A stretch of 5,751 bases of DNA, taken from Desulfobacterales bacterium (lineage in GTDB: Bacteria; Desulfobacterota; Desulfobacteria; Desulfobacterales; C00003060). A model generated the notes under the pieces. The model worked only from the letters and a program-made list of their open reading frames with translations, was not told the DNA's origin and ran no database searches. Both the position numbers and the translations under genes were made by a program. Positions 1 through 5,731 of this stretch are shown here, in pieces (the stretch's first letter is position 1; each line of letters begins with the position of its first letter). The stretch covers positions 1 to 5,751 of the forward strand of contig DAOVOU010000157.1 in NCBI GenBank assembly GCA_030629475.1, read 5' to 3'.

Positions 1-35
1 AACCGTGAACCGTGAACCGTGAACCTGACAACCTG
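1..35. repeat. 7-bp tandem repeat upstream of menB, cut by the window edge
   Basis: Three exact copies of AACCGTG (1-7, 8-14, 15-21) are followed by degenerate copies (AACCTGA, CAACCTGA) to about position 35. The array starts at the window edge, so its true length is unknown. It ends about 10 bases before the menB ribosome binding site. The unit resembles the 7-bp array at 5630-5660: read on the strand of the downstream gene, both are AACC-TGA type repeats lying just 5' of a start codon. Confidence 0.85.
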
Positions 36-58
36 AGTAGTTACGGAGAGGTATCTAC

Positions 59-880
59 ATGAGCGTCATTAACTGGACCAAGGCCAAGGACTTTCAAGAC
101 ATCGAGTATGAAAAGGCAGAGGGGATCGCAAAGATTACCATAAACCGCCCCCATGTCCGAAATGCTTTCCGGCCTTTGACAATTAAGGAAATGCAGCTTG
201 CTTTTGAGGACGCCCGTGAAGATTCGAATATCGGAGTGATTATCCTGACAGGCAAGGGAAAAGAGGCTTTCTGCTCGGGTGGTGACCAGAAAGTACGGGG
301 AGATTCCGGGTATAAGGATGACACGGGTGTTCACCGGCTGAATGCTCTAGACCTCCAGAGGCAGATCAGAACCATGCCAAAGCCTGTAATTGCCATGGTT
401 GCCGGATATGCGATTGGCGGAGGGAATGTTTTGCACATGCTGTGTGACTTAACCATTGCAGCGGATAATGCCATTTTCGGCCAGACCGGGCCCAGAGTAG
501 GGTCTTTTGACGGCGGTTACGGTTCCGGCTATATGGCCAGAATAGTCGGTCAAAAAAAGGCGCGAGAGATCTGGTTCCTGTGTCGGCAATACAATGCCCA
601 GCAGGCCCTGGAAATGGGTCTGGTCAATCATGTGGTTCCCTGCGAAAAATTAGAAGAGGAAACGATAAAATGGTGTAAGGAAATATTGATGAACAGTCCA
701 ATGGCCATACGATGCCTTAAAGCCGCATTGAATGCGGACTGCGATGGTCAGGCGGGGCTTCAGGAATTGGCAGGCAATGCCACCATGCTCTTCTATATGA
801 CGGAGGAAGGCCAGGAGGGGCGTAATGCCTTCCTGGAAAAAAGAAAACCGGACTTTTCCAAATTTACCAGGAATCCTTAG
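59..880 (+). CDS. menB: 1,4-dihydroxy-2-naphthoyl-CoA synthase (MenB)
   Basis: This cytoplasmic crotonase-fold enzyme closes the second ring of the naphthoquinone, turning o-succinylbenzoyl-CoA into DHNA-CoA. The 273-residue length is typical for the family. Visible motifs are CSGGDQ (72-77), the oxyanion-hole stretch GYAIGGGN (116-123) before HMLCD, and QTGPRVGSFDGGYG (142-155) with Ser149 and Asp151 at the positions of E. coli Ser161 and Asp163. The C-terminal signature runs from YMTEEGQEGRNAF (246-258) to PDFSKF (264-269). Gly144 in the QTG motif marks the bicarbonate-dependent type I class; type II enzymes carry Asp there. The ATG at 59 is supported by a strong GGAGAGG Shine-Dalgarno at 45-51 with 7-base spacing. 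A 300-bp gap separates it from menA. Generic enoyl-CoA hydratase is the alternative, but the QTG/SFD and C-terminal motifs are MenB-specific. Confidence 0.97.
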   Translation: MSVINWTKAKDFQDIEYEKAEGIAKITINRPHVRNAFRPLTIKEMQLAFEDAREDSNIGVIILTGKGKEAFCSGGDQKVRGDSGYKDDTGVHRLNALDLQRQIRTMPKPVIAMVAGYAIGGGNVLHMLCDLTIAADNAIFGQTGPRVGSFDGGYGSGYMARIVGQKKAREIWFLCRQYNAQQALEMGLVNHVVPCEKLEEETIKWCKEILMNSPMAIRCLKAALNADCDGQAGLQELAGNATMLFYMTEEGQEGRNAFLEKRKPDFSKFTRNP

Positions 881-1180
881 ACGAGAAACTTGGAAACTCA
901 TGATCATATATTCGTTGGTATTGGCCTTTTAGCGCTTGGTTGAGTCAAACGGTTACGGTTGCGTAACTCGTTTCGGGATTCGTAGAGCGGCCCGCCCTGG
1001 CGCGACAGAAGGTGGATAATGCCACGGAGAGAAAAACCCGGTCTGGGCCAGGGTTACGGATAAATTCGAAAAGCCAATAAAGAGTTTTTACCATCCGGAT
1101 GCTTATCAAAGCACCTATAAGTCAACGCAACCAAGTGACGGTAAACGAAACGAGCAGCGCAACCGAACAACCAATAACGA
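881..1180. other. 300-bp menB-menA intergenic region, no supported gene
   Basis: No gene can be supported here. It holds the hairpin at 947-973, a short possible reading frame at 1019-1063 (13 codons plus stop) and a degenerate 7-bp repeat running into menA at 1161-1182. I found no convincing promoter or intrinsic terminator. An open frame from 1020 to 1184 has no ATG, GTG or TTG start and its 3' end is repeat sequence. The gap is unusually long for two adjacent genes of one pathway on the same strand, so menA may be transcribed from its own promoter. Confidence 0.6.
947..973. other. Hairpin containing a partial copy of the shared repeat core
   Basis: GTTACG (952-957) pairs perfectly with CGTAAC (962-967) across a GTTG loop. 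The stem extends outward with AAACG (947-951) against CGTTT (969-973), with T968 bulged, giving 11 base pairs. The left arm contains AACGGTTAC (948-956), the reverse complement of nine bases of the TTGTAACCGTTCAC core seen elsewhere in the window. No T-run follows on the + strand, so this is not a classical terminator. Its role is unknown. Confidence 0.55.
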
Positions 1181-1182
1181 AT
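1161..1182. repeat. Degenerate 7-bp repeat overlapping the first menA ATG
   Basis: AACCGAAC, AACCAAT and AACGAAT follow each other at 1161-1168, 1169-1175 and 1176-1182. Similar AACC/AACG pieces occur further upstream (from about 1128). The last unit contains the A and T of the ATG at 1181. This suggests that this ATG belongs to the repeat and that the menA start at 1208 is the better one. Confidence 0.5.
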
Positions 1183-2110
1183 GACACATGAATCAAACAC
1201 CGGGCAAATGTCAGAAAAGGAAATACACAAATACAAAACATGGCAAATCTGGTTGTTGGCCGCAAGGCCAAAAACCCTGTGGGCAGGGATTATCCCGGTA
1301 ATCGTTGGCACAGTCATGGCATTCGAGGCCAGGAAATTTCACCTGATATCCTTTCTCGCCACGCTGGCAGCCGCTCTGCTGATTCAGGTTGGAACAAACT
1401 TTGCCAATGATCTATTTGACTTTCAAAAAGGAGCAGATAATGAAGCGCGGAAGGGGCCCATGCGGGTTACTCAGGCTCTACTTGTGACACCGCATCAAAT
1501 GAAGGTTGCTACGATAACGGTATTGGTGCTGGCATTTCTGATTGGTATTTATCTGGCCTGGCGAGCAGGATGGCCGATTTTGATTATCGGACTATTATCG
1601 ATCTTATTTGCCGTGCTTTATACCGGCGGGCCGTTTCCATTGGGTTATATGGGTCTGGGGGATATACTCGTACTGATATTCTTCGGCCCTGTGGCTGTGG
1701 GGGGAACATACTACATTTTTGCCGGGCACATCAACACGGCCGTATTGCTGGCAGGGTTTGCCCTGGGGATGATTGCCACGGCGATCTTAATCGTGAATAA
1801 TCTTCGGGATGAAGAAACGGACAGAAGGAGCGGGAAAAATACTTTGGCAGTGCGGTTTGGCAGCGGCTTTGCCAAAGCGGAATATCTGGTAATGATTTGC
1901 GGCGCCATGTTGCTGCCGATAATCATCTATTTCGTGGAAGGGAGGCACGGCTGGGCGATACTTGCTGCACTCTACATCTTTCCTGCCATTCCTGTCATAA
2001 GAAAGGTATTTACAGGTGTCGATGGCCATGTATTAAATGATGCCCTGGCAGGCACGGCACGGCTTATGGCCGTATTCGGCTTCCTGTTTTCACTAGGCTG
2101 GTTATTATGA
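1181..2110 (+). CDS. menA: 1,4-dihydroxy-2-naphthoate polyprenyltransferase (MenA)
   Basis: This UbiA-superfamily integral membrane enzyme joins the polyprenyl tail to DHNA, giving demethylmenaquinone. Numbering from the ATG at 1181 (309 aa), the N-terminal RPKTL signature is at 29-33. The first Asp-rich motif is NFANDLFDFQKGAD (73-86), with Asp77 and Asp80 expected to bind Mg-diphosphate. The second is NNLRDEETDRRSGK (206-219), with Asp210 and Asp214. About eight or nine hydrophobic segments are visible, for example near 34-48, 55-72, 107-127, 131-148, 160-180, 187-205, 234-251 and 257-272. The start is uncertain: the ATG at 1181 lies in a repeat, while the ATG at 1208 (MSEKEIHKYK, 300 aa) fits the usual spacing to RPKTL. 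Neither has a clear Shine-Dalgarno. The stop codon overlaps the menC start by 4 bp, implying translational coupling. Confidence 0.95.
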   Translation: MTHESNTGQMSEKEIHKYKTWQIWLLAARPKTLWAGIIPVIVGTVMAFEARKFHLISFLATLAAALLIQVGTNFANDLFDFQKGADNEARKGPMRVTQALLVTPHQMKVATITVLVLAFLIGIYLAWRAGWPILIIGLLSILFAVLYTGGPFPLGYMGLGDILVLIFFGPVAVGGTYYIFAGHINTAVLLAGFALGMIATAILIVNNLRDEETDRRSGKNTLAVRFGSGFAKAEYLVMICGAMLLPIIIYFVEGRHGWAILAALYIFPAIPVIRKVFTGVDGHVLNDALAGTARLMAVFGFLFSLGWLL

Positions 2111-3210
2111 AAATCTGCCGGCTTTCCTTGATCGATTTTGAACTGCCTTTCAGGACTCCCCTAATTACTGCCCGCGGCTCATTCAATCGTCGAAAAGGGA
2201 TCGTTATCTTCGCCAGGACAGATGATCGGTTTTCCGGAATCGGCGAGATATCCCCCTTAGATGGTTTTAGCAGGGAAAGCCTTCCACAAGCGAGACGGAG
2301 TGCCCAGCATGTGGCCGATTATCTGGACAATGCAGAGGTGCCGGCCGATCCGGAAGCCCTGGCGCAAGTCATCGGGCATTTGGAGGATAAATTGAGCGCG
2401 CCGCCATCTGTATTATTTGGCTTTGAAATGCTCCTTGGGGATCTTGCAGGCAAAAAAGCTGACCTTTCGCTTTCGAGCTGGTTTAGTGGCAATGCCTTAA
2501 GGGATGTGGCGGTGAATGCGATTCTCACAGGATCGCCTGAAGATATTCAAAGACAATTAGCCTCAAAAAGAGCCAGGAATTTTCGGGTCTATAAGATTAA
2601 AATCGACACCGGAGACATAAAACCAGCTATCGAGAAGATTAAGGCGGTGCGAGACAGGGTGGCGGATGACGTAATGATTCGGCTGGACCTCAACAGAGGC
2701 CTCGATTTGGAAGAGGCTGTGGGCCTGCTCAAGCAAACAAAGGAATTTGGAATTGAATATGTGGAAGAGCCGTTGAAAGAGCCGACGACGCAGGGCTTGA
2801 GGACATTGCGGGAGAAAACCGGATTACGGATTGCTCTGGACGAAACAGTGGGAGAAACCGATAGATTTTATGACCTCCTGAACAGTGACGCCTGCGACGT
2901 GATTGTGGTGAAACCCATGGTGGTGGGCGGGATTAACAAATCCATCAAACTCTCTAAAATATCAGCGAAACAAGGCATCAAAACGGTGATTACATCCACA
3001 CTGGAATCCGGCATTGGCGTTGCCGCCTGTTTTCATGTGGCGGCTATGCTGCGTGATCATGTTCTTGCGAGCGGCCTGGATACTCTTGATCTGTTCCGGG
3101 ATAGCATCATTAATGAAAACCTTCCGATAGTCTGTGGGCACATGAATGTGGCGGAAGGACCGGGGCTGGGCGTCAGTCTCAGAGATTCGCTGATACCTTC
3201 CATTGTGTGA
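2107..3210 (+). CDS. menC: o-Succinylbenzoate synthase (MenC)
   Basis: This cytoplasmic enolase-superfamily enzyme dehydrates SHCHC to o-succinylbenzoate. The 367 residues show the N-terminal capping domain (about 1-125) and a beta/alpha barrel. The catalytic set is complete: KIK with Lys163 and Lys165; metal ligands Asp194 (RLDLN), Glu220 (YVEEP) and Asp245 (ALDET); and the second catalytic lysine, Lys269 (VVKP). A glycine-rich GPGLG sits near the C-terminus (351-355). The ATG overlaps the menA stop as ATGA, which fixes the start and implies coupled translation. Some relatives also racemise N-acylamino acids, and muconate cycloisomerases or dipeptide epimerases share the fold. Position between menA and menE makes OSB synthase the strong choice. 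The stop is 29 bases before a repeat block. Confidence 0.95.
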   Translation: MKICRLSLIDFELPFRTPLITARGSFNRRKGIVIFARTDDRFSGIGEISPLDGFSRESLPQARRSAQHVADYLDNAEVPADPEALAQVIGHLEDKLSAPPSVLFGFEMLLGDLAGKKADLSLSSWFSGNALRDVAVNAILTGSPEDIQRQLASKRARNFRVYKIKIDTGDIKPAIEKIKAVRDRVADDVMIRLDLNRGLDLEEAVGLLKQTKEFGIEYVEEPLKEPTTQGLRTLREKTGLRIALDETVGETDRFYDLLNSDACDVIVVKPMVVGGINKSIKLSKISAKQGIKTVITSTLESGIGVAACFHVAAMLRDHVLASGLDTLDLFRDSIINENLPIVCGHMNVAEGPGLGVSLRDSLIPSIV

Positions 3211-3239
3211 ACATAGAAACATAGACCTTGAGAAAAATA

Positions 3240-3421
3240 TTGTAACCGTTCATGGAGTGTTGGAGTGTTGGAGTGTTGGAGTGTTGGAGTAATGCCATAT
3301 GCGAAGAAATAAGAATCGTCGCTACGCTCAATTCCAGAATTGTGAATTTGGGAGTCTAAGAATTGAGTTCCGTGTCTTTTCTTTAGTGCAATACTCCAGT
3401 ACTCCAACACTCCAGTACTCC
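3240..3421. repeat. Inverted 8-bp repeat arrays between menC and menE
   Basis: The block opens with TTGTAACCGTTCA (3240-3252), the core shared with three other sites. It continues as TGGAGTGT in four exact copies plus TGGAGT (3253-3290). About 100 bases later comes the complementary array, ACTCCAGT, ACTCCAAC, ACTCCAGT and ACTCC (3393-3421). The arms share a perfect 14-base inverted match (TGGAGTGTTGGAGT). The spacer contains a second inverted pair, CTCAATTC (3327-3334) and GAATTGAG (3360-3367), so the transcript could fold into a long nested stem. I recognise no gene in the spacer. The right end lacks a copy of the core. The menE start follows 26 bases after the block. Confidence 0.85.
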
Positions 3422-3447
3422 TTTTTCCTATTAGAGATATAGCAAAG

Positions 3448-4938
3448 ATGGAAAGAATCACCTGTTCCCTTTACACCAGCAGCATACGATACCCCCACAG
3501 CATTGCCTTTTGTGATTCACGACATGGTATCAGTTTTCAGGAAGCCGAAATTCGGATCCGCCGTATGGCCCATTGGCTCATAATGCTAGGCACAAAAAAC
3601 AGCGATAGAATCGGACTGCTTTCAGAAAATTCAATCGATTATGCTGTTGGAGTATATGCCATAAACAGGATTGGCGCCTCTATGGTTTCATTGAATCTGC
3701 GGTTAACGGAAAAAGACTGGAAACAGCAATCGGAATTATCCCAATGCCGAATGATTCTCTCTGACAAGAATCACTATGACCGGGCGAAGTCATTGGGATT
3801 GCCTGTCTACATCTTGGAGGATGGTCCTCAAACATCGCTGAACAGTAAAGCAGAAAAGGTCGAACGATTAATCTCCGAGAATATTAATCCGGACAAGGAA
3901 GCCTCCGTAATTTTTACCTCGGGCACCAAAGGGATTCCAAAAGGAGTTATTTTGACCAATGGCAATTACTACTACAATGCACTCGCATCGAATTTGAATC
4001 TTAAATTGGCAGCCGGGGATTGCTGGCTTTTGTCCTTGCCGTTATACCATGTGGGCGGGTTGTCGATTCTGCATCGGTGCGCACTTGCCGGCGCATCGGT
4101 CTATGTGACTCATGGTTTTAACTGTGAAGAAATAAACAGTCTGATAGAAGCGTCCAGGATTACCCATCTTTCTCTTGTACCTACTATGGTGCAACGGTTG
4201 ATTGAATCAAGGGGTAATAAACCAATGCCGTACACTGTCAAGGTAATCCTACTGGGAGGGGCGCCAGCACCCAAAAAGATGGTAGAAAAAATCAGACTAC
4301 TCAGATTACCGGTCCTTACCACGTATGGCATGACGGAATCAGCTTCACAGATTACCAGCATGTCTCCCGGTGATCCGGCGGACAAATTATCCACTTCGGG
4401 AAAACCATTAAAGCATGTTCAGCTTCGGATAGTCGATTCCGAGGGGAAAGACGTTCCTCCAGGCGTACAAGGAGAGATTATCGTCAAAGGGAAAATCCTT
4501 TTCAGAGGTTATCTCAATCGTGATGTATGGAGAAAATGGCATGATGATCAATGGTTTGTTACGGGGGACAAAGGATATTTCGATTCCGATGGATATCTCA
4601 CTGTAACAGGCAGGGTGGATGACATGTTTGTCTCCGGTGGAGAGAATATTTATCCCGGGGAAATTGAGGTTGAGGCGGCATCTTACCCCCACATCAGGGC
4701 CTGTGCCGTTTTAGCGGTTGATGATACTGAGTGGGGAAAAAGACCCGTGCTTTTTGTTGAACCAGTAGAGACAGTAGAATTCAACGAACAAGACATGGCC
4801 GCATATCTCAAGACGAGACTGCCCAAGATCAAAATACCGGAAAAAATCATTTCCCTGAATCGATTGCCCCGAGCCGCGATTGGGAAAATAGATTACGCTG
4901 CTTTGAGGGAGCTTTATCAAAAGGAATATTCCTCTTAG
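3448..4938 (+). CDS. menE: o-Succinylbenzoate-CoA ligase (MenE)
   Basis: This cytoplasmic ANL-superfamily acyl-CoA synthetase adenylates o-succinylbenzoate with ATP and transfers it to CoA, making the substrate of MenB. The 496 residues hold the ATP-binding P-loop TSGTKGIPKGV (157-167), the SLPLYHVGG stretch (196-204) typical of the acyl pocket, and TTYGMTES (291-298). Next come TGD (372-374), the hinge region GRVDDMFVSGGENIYPGEIE (388-407), and the C-terminal PRAAIGKID (474-482) with catalytic Lys480. All expected motifs are present. The length matches Bacillus-type MenE and exceeds the roughly 450 residues of E. coli. The ATG at 3448 is the first start after the repeat block; the ribosome binding site is weak (AGAGA at 3433-3437). 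Motifs alone would fit other acyl-CoA ligases; the men neighbourhood decides. The stop lies one base from the repeat element at 4940. Confidence 0.93.
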   Translation: MERITCSLYTSSIRYPHSIAFCDSRHGISFQEAEIRIRRMAHWLIMLGTKNSDRIGLLSENSIDYAVGVYAINRIGASMVSLNLRLTEKDWKQQSELSQCRMILSDKNHYDRAKSLGLPVYILEDGPQTSLNSKAEKVERLISENINPDKEASVIFTSGTKGIPKGVILTNGNYYYNALASNLNLKLAAGDCWLLSLPLYHVGGLSILHRCALAGASVYVTHGFNCEEINSLIEASRITHLSLVPTMVQRLIESRGNKPMPYTVKVILLGGAPAPKKMVEKIRLLRLPVLTTYGMTESASQITSMSPGDPADKLSTSGKPLKHVQLRIVDSEGKDVPPGVQGEIIVKGKILFRGYLNRDVWRKWHDDQWFVTGDKGYFDSDGYLTVTGRVDDMFVSGGENIYPGEIEVEAASYPHIRACAVLAVDDTEWGKRPVLFVEPVETVEFNEQDMAAYLKTRLPKIKIPEKIISLNRLPRAAIGKIDYAALRELYQKEYSS

Positions 4939-4951
4939 GTTGTAATGGTTC

Positions 4952-5031
4952 ACCGCAGAGACCGCAGAGGACGCAGAGATAACCCTTGTTTTTCTAAAAA
5001 GGTCCTCTGCGATCTCTGCGTACTCTGCGGT
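4952..5031. terminator. Long hairpin between convergent menE and menI, possible bidirectional terminator
   Basis: Three 9-bp units on the left arm (4952-4978) face three inverted units on the right (5005-5031). The outer unit, ACCGCAGAG against CTCTGCGGT, pairs perfectly and the inner two pair at 7 of 9, giving 23 of 27 pairs. The 26-base loop can form a smaller stem (4984-5002). It begins 13 bases after the menE stop. Only a short, offset T-run follows (5037-5040) and none on the other strand, so Rho-independent termination is plausible but not classical. Confidence 0.45.
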
Positions 5032-5038
5032 AAGAGTT

Positions 5039-5131
5039 TTAAAATTGATGCAGACCGGGACCGAGCTCCCGATGGACCGCCATCGCCGCTCCGATAACCG
5101 CTTCTGTGATGCTATTTAACTGCTTTGTCAT
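5039..5131 (-). pseudogene. Truncated N-terminus of a GxxExxY (PDDEXK_3-like) family protein
   Basis: Read on the - strand from the ATG at 5131-5129, the frame encodes 30 residues. They begin MTKQLNSITEAVIGAA, continue MAVHRELGPGL, and then break off as HQF and a TAA stop. The ITEAVIGAA...VHRELGPGL pattern is the well-known N-terminus of GxxExxY proteins, normally about 120-130 residues and continuing after GPGL with LES.YE; the GxxExxY motif and the rest of the nuclease-like domain are missing here. The ATG directly abuts the CGCAGAG array at 5131-5166, and the sequence past the stop enters the hairpin repeats. I infer an internal deletion that removed most of the gene but kept both repeat flanks. 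The family's function is not established. A 30-residue product is unlikely to be functional. Confidence 0.8.
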
Positions 5132-5166
5132 CTCTGCGTTCTCTGCGTTCTCTGCGTTCTCTGCGG
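5131..5166. repeat. 9-bp tandem repeat, four copies of TCTCTGCGT/G
   Basis: TCTCTGCGT occurs at 5131-5139, 5140-5148 and 5149-5157, followed by TCTCTGCGG at 5158-5166. It runs straight into GTGAACGGTTACAAA (5166-5180), the inverted copy of the shared core. It forms the right arm of the 240-bp element and lies immediately 5' of the GxxExxY remnant. Confidence 0.95.
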
Positions 5167-5183
5167 TGAACGGTTACAAATGA

Positions 5184-5612
5184 TCAAGGTGATTTCTCGT
5201 ATTGCTCCAGCGCCTGCCGCAATTCCTCGGGGATAGGTCTCTTCTTGAGTGTAGTCTTATCCACGCAAACATGGACGGTTTTGACGCTGCCCACCAATTC
5301 TTGATTCTCCAGGAAATATTCATAAACCAGAGTGAAAGATGTGCTGCCGATTCTATTCACATTGAGAACAATGGTGATCTCATCTTCCAGCCCTAGCATT
5401 TGATGATAATCGGATTCCGCACGCACAATCGGAAGCAAGAAAGATTCCTGTCCTATTATTCTGCCCAGTGAATAACCGATTTCTTCAAGAAACAACTCAT
5501 AAGTGTCGTGGGCAAAAACAAAGTAATTTACAAAAAAGATCACTCCTGCCGCATCAGTGTCTTTCAATCGAATGACCCTTCGTGTTTTAAAGCTTGTCAC
5601 TTCTTGTTCCAC
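5184..5612 (-). CDS. menI: Hot-dog fold acyl-CoA thioesterase, probable DHNA-CoA hydrolase
   Basis: This is a 142-residue 4HBT/YbgC-type thioesterase. The signature RLKDTDAAGVIFF (15-27) carries Asp20, aligned with the catalytic Asp17 of Pseudomonas 4-hydroxybenzoyl-CoA thioesterase, followed by the long central helix (about 29-47). The DTDAAGV motif resembles the cyanobacterial DHNA-CoA thioesterases. In this neighbourhood it most likely cleaves DHNA-CoA to DHNA, between MenB and MenA; a general YbgC-like acyl-CoA thioesterase is the alternative. It converges on menE, so it is transcribed separately. No ATG is available. The first GTG (5612-5610) has AAAGG directly abutting it, which is too close, while the GTG four codons in (5600-5598, 138 aa, MTSFKTRR) has AGGTGG about 8 bases upstream and is the better start. 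Inverted copies of the shared core flank the gene at both ends. Confidence 0.85.
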   Translation of the reverse strand: MEQEVTSFKTRRVIRLKDTDAAGVIFFVNYFVFAHDTYELFLEEIGYSLGRIIGQESFLLPIVRAESDYHQMLGLEDEITIVLNVNRIGSTSFTLVYEYFLENQELVGSVKTVHVCVDKTTLKKRPIPEELRQALEQYEKSP

Positions 5613-5614
5613 CT

Positions 5615-5660
5615 TTTGTAACCGTTCACGGGTTCAGAGGTTCAGGGTTCAGGGTTGAGT
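5615..5660. repeat. Shared core plus 7-bp GGTTCAG tandem repeat upstream of menI
   Basis: TTTGTAACCGTTCAC (5615-5629) is the exact inverted copy of 5166-5180. It merges into GGGTTCAGA, GGTTCAG, GGTTCAG and GGTTGAGT (5630-5660). On the - strand this array precedes the menI start, as the 7-bp array at 1-35 precedes menB. The core ends three bases before the upstream GTG, so the repeat forms the untranslated leader of menI. Confidence 0.85.
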
Positions 5661-5704
5661 CTTGATCTTCTGGTAATAATCATCAGGGATTTTTACCTGT
5701 CACT

Positions 5705-5731
5705 ATGATAAGATCGAATATTGAATACCAA
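5705..5731 (-). promoter_or_regulatory. Weak candidate sigma-70-type promoter for menI
   Basis: On the - strand TTGGTA (5731-5726) and TATCAT (5710-5705) resemble -35 and -10 boxes, but the spacer is only 15 bases. It lies about 95 bases upstream of the menI start, beyond the repeat array. The match is modest and could be chance. Nothing else is supported in 5661-5751; two - strand frames are open to the window edge for under 25 codons, too short to call. Confidence 0.2.

Larger units (their letters stand above)
4940..5179. mobile_element. 240-bp element with 40-bp terminal inverted repeats enclosing a GxxExxY gene remnant
   Basis: The left end (4940-4979) and the reverse complement of the right end (5140-5179) agree at 36 of 40 positions. 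Both begin TTGTAA..GTTCACCGCAGAG and continue as 9-bp CGCAGAG units. The left end starts one base after the menE stop and the right end stops four bases before the menI stop, so the element fills the convergent gap. Inside, from left to right, are a hairpin of inverted 9-bp repeats (4952-5031), a truncated reading frame on the - strand (5039-5131) and a direct array of four units (5131-5166). No transposase and no clear target-site duplication is visible. Calling it mobile is inference from the inverted ends and the cargo; it may be a repeat-flanked cassette that spreads by recombination. Confidence 0.6.

Noticed and set aside
1019..1063. A 14-residue reading frame (MPREKPGLGQGYG and stop is 13 residues) with AGAAGG about 7 bases upstream, possibly a leader peptide.
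   Set aside because: Too short to support without conservation; no attenuator-like pair of alternative stems or regulatory codon run follows. One decent Shine-Dalgarno match in 300 bases can be chance.
1020..1184. An open frame of 54 codons ending just inside the menA start.
   Set aside because: It has no ATG, GTG or TTG start, resembles no family I know, and its 3' part is degenerate repeat sequence.
3057..3461. A 134-codon - strand frame across the end of menC and the menC-menE gap.
   Set aside because: It runs antisense through menC and through the 8-bp arrays, giving low-complexity TPTLQHSNTPTL residues, so it is a by-product of the repeats.
4940..5179. The regularly spaced CGCAGAG units as a CRISPR array.
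   Set aside because: Units are 9 bp and contiguous, without unique spacers, and no cas genes are present.
5202..5396. A 64-codon + strand frame opposite menI.
   Set aside because: It is the antisense shadow of a well-supported thioesterase gene and has no recognisable domain.
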